Origin: CAZUTK01 sp964623265
Lineage (GTDB): Bacteria > Electryoneota > B3-LCP
Length of the DNA stretch: 12,126 nucleotides
Direction: 5' to 3'
Assembly: GCA_964623265.1 (NCBI GenBank)
Contig: CAZUTK010000081.1
Span: 1-12,126, forward strand
Position numbers and translations under genes: made by a program
Shown here: positions 6,144 to 12,126 of the stretch, one piece after another
How the letters are laid out: every line of letters starts with the position of its first letter
Numbering within the stretch: the stretch's first letter is position 1
Notes under the pieces: model-generated
What the model saw: only the letters and a program-made list of their open reading frames with translations
Told to the model about the DNA's origin: nothing
The model's database searches: none

Positions 6144-6776
6144 ATGGAAAGATTGAATCCACAACAGAAATCTTCGGTGCTTGTTTCCGCTGCGCTGGTC
6201 TCGCGCAAGGGCGAGCAACTGGCGTCGGAATTCAGCGCGGCGTTGAACGAGGCGCTTTCTCCGGAAGAGATCGTGGAGCTGATCTTGCAGAGTCTGCTCT
6301 TCGACGGGTATCCCACTGCGCTGGAAGCCTTCCTCACTTTGAAAGAATTGATTCCAGATCGCCTCCCCGCAGAAAACCTGTTGGAACGCTATACAGGCGA
6401 ACAAACCGAAATCTGGCGCAGCCGCGGGGAAAGCCTCTGTCGCCGGATTTACGGAAGAAATTTTGAACGCCTGATGAGCAATGTTTCCTCCTTTTCCCCG
6501 ACTCTGCAGGAATGGATGCTGTTGGAAGGATACGGCCGGGTCCTGGCTCGCCCTTCGCTTTCGATCCAGCTGCGTGAATTGGGCATCATCGCCATCCTCG
6601 CCGTGAAAAATCAACCCCGCCAGCTTCACTCGCACCTGCGCGGCGGCGCTCATGTGGGCTTGTCGTTATTGCAATTGGAAAGTGCCGTGTCGCTCTGCCG
6701 GAAGTACACCACCGCGGAGAATATCGCTTCCGCGAGACGGATCCTTTCGGAAATGACCGCTCGCGGCAAGCTGTGA
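6144..6776 (+). CDS. Carboxymuconolactone decarboxylase/AhpD-like two-domain protein lacking the CxxC
   Basis: This 210-residue protein reads MERLNPQQ from ATG 6144. Two halves resemble CMD (AhpD-like) all-helical domains. The first (about 10-70) contains SPEEIVELILQSLLFDGYPTALEAF, the typical second-helix pattern. The second (about 118-190) contains LRELGIIAILAV followed by NQPRQLHSHLRGGAHVGLS. In peroxidase members the stretch after LAV carries CxxC...H. Here no cysteine is present, but H162, H164 and H170 remain. The only cysteines are C99 and C185. Peroxidase activity of the AhpD kind is therefore unlikely, and a decarboxylase-like, binding or structural role is possible. No Shine-Dalgarno is evident before ATG 6144. 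TTG 6132 in the same frame is an alternative start. No signal peptide is seen, so it is probably cytoplasmic. Confidence 0.78.
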   Translation: MERLNPQQKSSVLVSAALVSRKGEQLASEFSAALNEALSPEEIVELILQSLLFDGYPTALEAFLTLKELIPDRLPAENLLERYTGEQTEIWRSRGESLCRRIYGRNFERLMSNVSSFSPTLQEWMLLEGYGRVLARPSLSIQLRELGIIAILAVKNQPRQLHSHLRGGAHVGLSLLQLESAVSLCRKYTTAENIASARRILSEMTARGKL

Positions 6777-6963
6777 TCGGCCGCAAAGAGCGCAATCTGT
6801 AGATCAAGCCGCGAAGCAGAAGATGAAGGGGTTTGTGCTCTGAAATGGAAATACGACATTCTGTCAGGGCTTGGCAGTCTCAGGCAAGGATTCTGCAATT
6901 TGCAAGTGTTTGATATTTAAGTGCATAAAAGAAATTTTACCGTTATTTTAGACGGCACAAATT

Positions 6964-6992
6964 TTGCTTATCTCTGAAAATACGAACATAAA
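6964..6992 (+). promoter_or_regulatory. Weak promoter candidate for dnaK
   Basis: TTGCTT (6964-6969) and CATAAA (6987-6992) are 17 bp apart, giving a start near 6999, just before the Shine-Dalgarno GGAGG (7006-7010). It is AT-rich and similar in geometry to the better promoters in this window, but both hexamers are poor. No CIRCE repeat (TTAGCACTC-N9-GAGTGCTAA) and no sigma-32-like site is visible in 6777-7020. Confidence 0.25.
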
Positions 6993-7020
6993 AAGGATAT
7001 AATCCGGAGGTTTTATCACG

Positions 7021-8943
7021 ATGAGCAAGATCATTGGAATTGACCTGGGGACGACGAATTCGGTCGTGGCGGTTATGGAAGGCAATGAGCCGGTGGTGAT
7101 TCCCAACGCCGAAGGGAGCCGCACCACTCCTTCCGTCGTCGCTTTCACCAAGTCCGGAGAACGCTTGGTCGGAGCGCCCGCCAAGCGTCAGGCGGTGACC
7201 AATCCCCAAAAGACCGTCTATTCCATCAAGCGGTTTATGGGACGGAATCTGAGCGAAGTCGCCACGGAAGTCAACGAGGTGCCCTATACGGTGACCGCAG
7301 GTCCCAACGGACAAGCGCGCGTCAAAATAGATGAGAAGGAATATTCTCCGCCGGAGATTTCCGCGATGATCTTGCAAAAACTGAAGCAAGCGGCGGAGGA
7401 TTATCTGGGTGAAAAAGTGACCAACGCCGTGATTACGGTGCCGGCGTACTTCAACGACACTCAGCGCCAGGCGACCAAGGATGCCGGCGAAATCGCGGGA
7501 TTGAAGGTGGAACGCATCATCAACGAGCCCACGGCGGCTTCTCTGGCATACGGACTGGATAAGACCAAGGACGAGCGCATCGCCGTGTACGACTTCGGCG
7601 GCGGTACCTTCGATATCTCCATTCTCGAACTGGGGGAGGGCGTCTTCGAGGTGAAATCGTCCAACGGCGATACGCACCTAGGCGGCGATGATTTCGACCA
7701 GCGGCTGATTGACTACGTGGCAGATGAGTTCAAAAAGAACGAGGGGATTGACCTGCGCAAGGATCCGATGGCTTTGCAGCGTCTGAAGGAAGCCTGCGAA
7801 AAAGCCAAGATCGAACTCTCCAGCGCTCAGCAGACGCAGATCAACCTGCCCTTCATCACGGCGACGCAGGAAGGTCCCAAGCATCTGGATATGACGGTGA
7901 CGCGGGCGAAATTCGAATCCTTGATCGCCGATCTGGTGGAACGCAGCGTAGAGCCCTGCCGCAAGGCTTTGGAAGCGGCGAAGATGAAGCCGAGCGACAT
8001 AGACGAAGTCATTTTGGTGGGCGGTTCCACCCGGGTGCCTCTGGTCATCGAGACCGTGCGGAAAATCTTCGGCAAGGAGCCCAACCGCAGCGTGAATCCG
8101 GATGAGGTGGTGGCGCTGGGCGCCGCGATCCAGGGAGGGATCCTCTCCGGCGACGTCAGCAAGGATATGGTCCTGCTGGATGTGACGCCGCTCTCTTTGG
8201 GCATCGAAACGCTGGGCAATGTGATGACCAAGTTAATTGAAGCCAACACCACGATTCCGCACCGCCGCACTGAAATCTTCTCCACGGCGTCGGACAACCA
8301 GACCACGGTGGATATCCACGTCTTACAGGGCGAACGGCCAATGGCGTATGACAATAAGACCATCGGGCGCTTCCAGCTGGACGGCATTCCACCCGCGCCT
8401 CGCGGTGTGCCACAGATTGAAGTGACCTTTGATATTGACGCCAACGGCATCCTCTCCGTATCCGCGAAGGACAAGGCGACCGGCAAAGAACAGTCCATCA
8501 AGATCCAGGCTTCGTCCGGTTTGACCAAGGAAGAAGTGGAGAGAATGAAGGCGGACGCCAAGTCTCACGCCGCGGAAGACTCGAAGAAGCGCGAAGAGAT
8601 CGAACTGCGCAACCGGGCGGATACTCTCGCCTGGCAGACCGAAAAGCAGATGAACGAATTCGGCGACAAGATGGACGCGGATTCCAAGGCGAAGATGTCC
8701 GCGGCGCTGGAACGCCTGAAGACGGCACTGCGCGGCAGCGACATCAACGAAATCCGTTCCGCCACGGACGGCTTGAATCAGCTTTGGGCGCAGGTTTCCA
8801 GCCAGATGTACGCCTCCGCGCAGCAGCAGGCGAAAGCCGGATCGCAGCAGGCGGGTTCCACCGGAAGCGGCGCCAAGAAGGAAGGCGAAGTCGAGAACGT
8901 CGAATACGAAGTGGTGGATGAAGAACCTAAAGATAAGAATTGA
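7021..8943 (+). CDS. dnaK: Chaperone protein DnaK (Hsp70)
   Basis: This is a full-length, 640-residue DnaK, the ATP-dependent cytoplasmic chaperone that works with DnaJ and GrpE and hands aggregates to ClpB. The nucleotide-binding domain starts MSKIIGIDLGTTNS. It includes DFGGGTFD (191-198, T196 at the autophosphorylation position) and the VGGSTRVP signature (333-340). The interdomain linker VLLDVTPLSLGIET lies around 384-397, followed by the beta-sandwich substrate domain (about 397-505) and the helical lid. The tail is a Gln/Gly/Ser-rich linker (QQQAKAGSQQAGSTGSGA) and VVDEEPKDKN, equivalent to the conserved EEVKDK end. GGAGG lies ten bases before the ATG. No grpE or dnaJ is in the window. 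The stop is followed by hairpins, so transcription may end before mgtC. Confidence 0.98.
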   Translation: MSKIIGIDLGTTNSVVAVMEGNEPVVIPNAEGSRTTPSVVAFTKSGERLVGAPAKRQAVTNPQKTVYSIKRFMGRNLSEVATEVNEVPYTVTAGPNGQARVKIDEKEYSPPEISAMILQKLKQAAEDYLGEKVTNAVITVPAYFNDTQRQATKDAGEIAGLKVERIINEPTAASLAYGLDKTKDERIAVYDFGGGTFDISILELGEGVFEVKSSNGDTHLGGDDFDQRLIDYVADEFKKNEGIDLRKDPMALQRLKEACEKAKIELSSAQQTQINLPFITATQEGPKHLDMTVTRAKFESLIADLVERSVEPCRKALEAAKMKPSDIDEVILVGGSTRVPLVIETVRKIFGKEPNRSVNPDEVVALGAAIQGGILSGDVSKDMVLLDVTPLSLGIETLGNVMTKLIEANTTIPHRRTEIFSTASDNQTTVDIHVLQGERPMAYDNKTIGRFQLDGIPPAPRGVPQIEVTFDIDANGILSVSAKDKATGKEQSIKIQASSGLTKEEVERMKADAKSHAAEDSKKREEIELRNRADTLAWQTEKQMNEFGDKMDADSKAKMSAALERLKTALRGSDINEIRSATDGLNQLWAQVSSQMYASAQQQAKAGSQQAGSTGSGAKKEGEVENVEYEVVDEEPKDKN

Positions 8944-8962
8944 GCCGGAGCGAAATCAAATC

Positions 8963-8972
8963 ACTGCGCAGT
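8963..8972. repeat. Ten-base perfect palindrome after dnaK
   Basis: ACTGCGCAGT is a perfect palindrome 20 bases after the dnaK stop. It could be a protein-binding half-site pair or simple chance. No second copy is seen in the window. Confidence 0.4.
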
Positions 8973-8992
8973 AATTACCGCATAGTTGGGAT

Positions 8993-9018
8993 GGGGCGGG
9001 TTCCGGTGAGCCCGCCTC
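8993..9018 (+). terminator. GC-rich hairpin between dnaK and mgtC, possible terminator without U-tract
   Basis: GGGGCGGG (8993-9000) pairs with CCCGCCTC (9011-9018) in an eight-bp stem with one G-U pair and a ten-base loop, TTCCGGTGAG. GTTG (8985-8988) and CAAC (9018-9021) can extend or compete with it. No run of T follows, so it could slow or end transcription or protect the dnaK mRNA 3' end, but it is not a standard intrinsic terminator. Confidence 0.42.
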
Positions 9019-9102
9019 AACTCTAAGCGCTGCTATGAACTGCTGCGCGGCGAAATAATGATAGCGTGGTGAGAGACCGGTTCCGATACCTGGAGGAAAA
9101 AG

Positions 9103-9597
9103 ATGGAGACCACCGCGGTGAACATCCCCTGGCTGCTGCTGCTGGAACGGCTGGCGACGGCGATCCTGTGCGGCGCGGCGATCGGTCTGGAGAGGGAGTG
9201 GAAACGCAAGGGAGCCGGCTTGCGGACGATGATGTTGATCTGCCTCGGATCCGCGCTCTACATCACGGTTTCGGAGCTGATGAGCCTGCATGCCCGCCAG
9301 CCTTTCGACGTCACCCGCGTGGCGGCTCAGGCAGCTTCCGGCGTGGGATTCATCGGAGCGGGGACGATCATTGTGGCGCGCGGACAGGTGCACGGCTTGA
9401 CCACCGCCGCCACCATCTGGACCGTCGCCGCCATCGGGTTGATCATCGGCGCCGGATTCCCGCAGGTAGGGCTGGCGGTCACCGCCGCCGTGTTGGCGAT
9501 CCTGCTGATCATCGGGCAGGTGGAGAAGCGCTTCGTGCGCCCGCTGATCGGGGAGGGGGAGAAGGCGCAGGGGGGAAGAGACGAACAGGAGGGTTGA
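9103..9597 (+). CDS. MgtC/SapB family membrane protein
   Basis: This 164-residue inner-membrane protein has the MgtC/SapB N-terminal membrane domain. Hallmarks are GAAIGLEREWKRKGAGLRT (24-42), GVGFIGAGTI (80-89) and GLTTAATIW (98-106), the family's most conserved motifs. Hydrophobic segments lie at about 9-28, 41-60, 75-92, 100-118 and 121-138, and a charged tail ends GGRDEQEG. The long C-terminal ACT-like domain of Salmonella MgtC (about 230 residues) is absent, so this is the short SapB-like type. Characterised MgtC proteins act in low-magnesium and intracellular survival and bind ATP synthase or sensor proteins, but short environmental members are uncharacterised. GGAGGA (9092-9097) lies five bases before the ATG. 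It sits between dnaK and clpB on the same strand, but hairpins on both sides argue against a tight operon. Confidence 0.92.
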   Translation: METTAVNIPWLLLLERLATAILCGAAIGLEREWKRKGAGLRTMMLICLGSALYITVSELMSLHARQPFDVTRVAAQAASGVGFIGAGTIIVARGQVHGLTTAATIWTVAAIGLIIGAGFPQVGLAVTAAVLAILLIIGQVEKRFVRPLIGEGEKAQGGRDEQEG

Positions 9598-9671
9598 GAT
9601 ACTTGCAGAAATATCATTATTTAAAAAGATTTCATCTCACCCTGCTGTCGGATCCCCGCACACGACGGCTG

Positions 9672-9699
9672 AAGCGGGAAGGTATGCGATTCCCGGCTT
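9672..9699 (+). terminator. Hairpin between mgtC and clpB, possible weak terminator
   Basis: AAGCGGGAA (9672-9680) pairs with TTCCCG (9690-9695) and CTT (9697-9699). This gives nine base pairs with a single bulged G (9696) and a nine-base loop. The following bases, ATTGACTTTTG, are T-rich but interrupted. It could terminate mgtC transcription weakly. It lies 12 bases before the tandem repeat at 9712. Confidence 0.4.
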
Positions 9700-9711
9700 A
9701 TTGACTTTTGC

Positions 9712-9738
9712 AAATCCGTGAAATCCGCGGAATCTGTG
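9712..9738. repeat. Three tandem copies of a 9-bp unit upstream of clpB
   Basis: AAATCCGTG, AAATCCGCG and GAATCTGTG follow each other with no gap. The second differs from the first at one base, the third at two. The array ends 39 bases before the clpB ATG, where promoter or leader sequence is expected. Similar 'AATCCGTG' repeats are, as far as I recall, scattered in intergenic DNA of many FCB-type genomes, but I could not check this. Confidence 0.7.
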
Positions 9739-9777
9739 TAGTATGTGGTTCAGAAAAATGAGCGGAGAAAGCTATAA

Positions 9778-12126
9778 ATGCAACCGGAAAAACTGACCAT
9801 CAAATCCCAGGAGGCGCTGCAGCGGGCGGATCGCGAAGCCGCCGAACGCGGCAACCAGTACATCGAGCCCGAACACCTGCTGAAGGCTCTGCTGGAAGAC
9901 GAAGAGAGCCTGGTCCGGGAGATCTTAGCTCGTCTGGGCGTCAACCTGAACAATCTAAACGCCTCGCTGGATCTCGAGATAGACCGTTTTCCCAAAGTCA
10001 GCGGAGCGGGAGCGGGGCAGAGATACCTCGCACGCGGCTTGAACGCCGTCCTGACCCAAGCGGAAAAAGAAGCGGCTGCTCTGGGCGACGAGTTCATCTC
10101 CGTCGAACACCTCCTGCTGGGTATGTCGGAGTCGAAGAACCTGCCCATCGGCAAACTGCTGAAGAAAGTAGGCGCCGGCAAGGATGACCTGCTGAAAGCG
10201 TTGAAAGAACTGCGCGGGACTCAGCGCGTCACGGATCAGGCGCCGGAAGCGAAATATAAGGCGCTGGAACGCTACACTCGCGATCTGACCGGTCTGGCCA
10301 AGCAGGGGAAGCTGGACCCCGTCATCGGGCGGGACGAGGAGATCCGCCGCGTGCTGCAGGTGCTGTCGCGCCGCACCAAGAACAACCCGGTGTTGATCGG
10401 CGAACCCGGCGTGGGCAAGACCGCCATCGTGGAAGGCTTGGCGCACCGCATCGCTTCCGGCGACGTGCCCGAAGGCTTGAAGAACAAACGCGTCCTGGCT
10501 CTGGATTTGGGCGCTTTGATCGCCGGCACAAAATACCGCGGCGAGTTCGAAGACCGTTTGAAGGCGGTCTTGAAAGAGATTCAGGCGGCGGAAGGCGAAG
10601 TCGTGCTCTTCATAGACGAGCTGCACACGATCGTGGGCGCCGGTTCGGCGGAAGGCGCGATGGATGCGTCCAATATGCTCAAACCCGCGCTCGCTAAAGG
10701 GGAGTTGCGCGCCATCGGCGCCACCACGCTGGACGAATACCGCAAGTACATCGAGAAGGACGCGGCTCTGGAGCGGCGTTTCCAGCCCGTTATGGTGGAT
10801 GAACCTACCGTCGAGGAGACGATCTCCATCCTGCGCGGACTGCAGGAGAAATACGAGGCGCATCACAAAGTGCGCATCACCGACGCCGCGCTGGTGGCTG
10901 CGGCGGTGCTGTCCCTCCGTTACATCAGCGACCGCTTCCTGCCGGATAAAGCCATAGACCTGATTGACGAAGCCGCTTCCAAGCTGCGCATCGAGATTGA
11001 TTCGATGCCCGAAGAGCTGGAGCTGGTGACGCGCAAGATCACGCAGTTGGAAATCGAGCGCCAGGGGTTGAAGCGCGAGACCGATGAAGCGTCCCGCAAG
11101 CGGCTGGAAGGCGTCGAAGAAGAGCTGACGGAATTAAAAGAAGAAGAGAAGAAGCTGAAGGCGCGCTGGCTGCGGGAAAAAGAGATCCTGAACGAGATCG
11201 GCCGCATCAAAGAGCGCATTGATCAGGTCAAAGTCGAGGAAGCCAGAGCCGAACGCGAAAACGATTTCAATAAAGTCAGCGAGTTGCGCTATGGCGTGCT
11301 GCGCGATTTGGACAAGAAGCTGAATTCACTGAAGGAGCAGCTGGCGCAGTATCAGGGGGATCGCAAACTGCTGCGCGAAGAAGTCACGGATGAAGACGTC
11401 GCTGAGATCGTTTCCCGCTGGACGCACATCCCCGTGTCGCGGATGCTGGAGAGCGAGAAGCAGAAGCTGCTTCATATGGAGGAGAAGCTGCACAGCCGCG
11501 TCATCGGTCAGGATGAAGCCATCGCCGCCGTTTCCGACGCGATCCGGCGCGCCCGCGCCGGTTTGCAGGATCAGAATCGCCCGCTGGGATCGTTCATCTT
11601 CCTCGGTTCCACCGGCGTGGGCAAGACCGAGCTGGCGCGAGCCCTGGCGGAATTCCTCTTCGACGACGAAAATGCTCTGGTGCGGCTGGATATGTCTGAA
11701 TATCAGGAACGCCACACGGTATCGCGCATGGTCGGCGCGCCCCCCGGGTATGTGGGATATGAAGAAGGCGGGCAGTTGACCGAAGCGGTGCGGCGCAAGC
11801 CTTACAGCGTCGTCCTGCTGGATGAAATTGAAAAAGCGCACCCGGAGGTGTTCAACATTCTCCTTCAGGTGCTGGACGACGGCAGGCTGACCGATAATAA
11901 GGGCAGAACCGTCAATTTCAAGAACTGCATCATCATTATGACGTCGAATCTGGGTTCGGATCTGGTCCGGGCGCGGATGAATCATCCGGATGCCGCATCG
12001 CTGGAAGGTTCCCGCCGCATTTACGAACAGGTCAAATCCGATATCCTGGACTTGCTGCGCCAAACACTGCGGCCTGAATTCTTAAACCGCATTGATGAAA
12101 TCATCGTCTTCCATCCGCTGTCCAAT
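9778..12126 (+). CDS. clpB: ATP-dependent disaggregase ClpB (C-terminal end beyond the window)
   Basis: The visible 783 residues are a ClpB, the hexameric Hsp100 that threads aggregated protein through its pore together with DnaK. The N domain (1-145) shows both Clp_N repeats, including YIEPEHLL and FISVEHLL. NBD1 has Walker A GEPGVGKT (208-215), pore tyrosine in TKYRGEFED (Y253), Walker B FIDE (278-281) and arginine fingers ERRF (R333, R334). A long coiled-coil middle domain (about 410-525) separates it from ClpA or ClpC and indicates the disaggregase type. NBD2 has GSTGVGKT (610-617, with Ser where most have Pro), GAPPGYVGYEEGG and Walker B LLDE (680-683), and the window ends in FLNRIDEIIVFHPLSN. 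Roughly 80 residues are missing compared with Escherichia coli ClpB (857). The ATG follows GGAGAAAG by about seven bases. Confidence 0.97.
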   Translation, partial: MQPEKLTIKSQEALQRADREAAERGNQYIEPEHLLKALLEDEESLVREILARLGVNLNNLNASLDLEIDRFPKVSGAGAGQRYLARGLNAVLTQAEKEAAALGDEFISVEHLLLGMSESKNLPIGKLLKKVGAGKDDLLKALKELRGTQRVTDQAPEAKYKALERYTRDLTGLAKQGKLDPVIGRDEEIRRVLQVLSRRTKNNPVLIGEPGVGKTAIVEGLAHRIASGDVPEGLKNKRVLALDLGALIAGTKYRGEFEDRLKAVLKEIQAAEGEVVLFIDELHTIVGAGSAEGAMDASNMLKPALAKGELRAIGATTLDEYRKYIEKDAALERRFQPVMVDEPTVEETISILRGLQEKYEAHHKVRITDAALVAAAVLSLRYISDRFLPDKAIDLIDEAASKLRIEIDSMPEELELVTRKITQLEIERQGLKRETDEASRKRLEGVEEELTELKEEEKKLKARWLREKEILNEIGRIKERIDQVKVEEARAERENDFNKVSELRYGVLRDLDKKLNSLKEQLAQYQGDRKLLREEVTDEDVAEIVSRWTHIPVSRMLESEKQKLLHMEEKLHSRVIGQDEAIAAVSDAIRRARAGLQDQNRPLGSFIFLGSTGVGKTELARALAEFLFDDENALVRLDMSEYQERHTVSRMVGAPPGYVGYEEGGQLTEAVRRKPYSVVLLDEIEKAHPEVFNILLQVLDDGRLTDNKGRTVNFKNCIIIMTSNLGSDLVRARMNHPDAASLEGSRRIYEQVKSDILDLLRQTLRPEFLNRIDEIIVFHPLSN

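Noticed and set aside
6998..7003. Perfect TATAAT before dnaK
   Set aside because: Transcription from it would begin after the Shine-Dalgarno, and no -35 lies at the right distance.
9066..9704. Plus-strand 212-codon frame over mgtC
   Set aside because: It is an Arg/Gly/His-rich shadow of the MgtC frame, which has the hallmarks and the ribosome-binding site.
9955..10866. Minus-strand 303-codon frame opposite clpB (also 11326-12063)
   Set aside because: These are shadows of a highly conserved gene and have no start signals or domains.
1..12126. CRISPR array, tRNA, rRNA, transposase or phage genes
   Set aside because: No regularly spaced repeats, cloverleaf sequences, rRNA motifs or transposase-like proteins were seen on either strand.

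Overview
The window looks like chromosomal DNA from an uncultured or candidate-phylum bacterium of the FCB group (Bacteroidetes/Chlorobi/Fibrobacteres and relatives such as KSB1, Electryonea or Calditrichaeota lineages). The main clue is the secreted deiminase at the left end. It carries a beta-sandwich linker and a C-terminal YPNPFNP...VYLLKLESG...KLVLLK domain, the type A 'Por secretion / FlgD-like' sorting domain typical of these lineages. The assignment is an inference from protein style, because no rRNA or ribosomal protein gene is present. Coding DNA is moderately GC-rich and the promoter regions are clearly AT-rich. I see no tRNA, rRNA, CRISPR array, insertion sequence or phage gene.

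Layout. A minus-strand gene (176-1954) encodes an exported agmatine/peptidyl-arginine deiminase family protein. A divergent, AT-rich promoter region (1955-2245) separates it from a long YeiH-type transporter (2246-3700, GTG start). The transporter is followed 45 nt later by a 50-residue single-pass membrane protein (3746-3898) that standard length cut-offs would miss. Next come a structured gap, a 92-residue conserved-looking alpha/beta protein (4195-4473), a doubtful basic and proline-rich ORF (4568-4879) with a G-quadruplex motif on its template strand, and an exported seven-TPR protein (5068-6081) that ends in a clear intrinsic terminator. A two-domain carboxymuconolactone-decarboxylase-like protein without the catalytic cysteines (6144-6776) starts only 13 nt beyond that terminator. 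The right half is a stress block on the plus strand: dnaK (7021-8943), an MgtC/SapB membrane protein (9103-9597) and clpB (9778 to the window edge, missing roughly its last 80 residues).

How the genes work together. DnaK and ClpB are partners in protein disaggregation. Their gaps contain hairpins, and each gene has its own ribosome-binding site, so independent transcription is likely. No CIRCE element or sigma-32-like site is visible before dnaK. The other genes form short, probably independent units. Three promoter candidates share the -10 hexamer TATATT at 17-bp spacing, two of them with the identical -35 hexamer TTGCAT. They give a plausible local housekeeping promoter consensus.

Nothing here is a convincing new multi-gene system. 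The best leads are the transporter plus micropeptide pair, the sorted deiminase of unknown substrate, the cysteine-less CMD protein that starts behind a terminator, and a 3 x 9-bp tandem repeat plus hairpin just before clpB.
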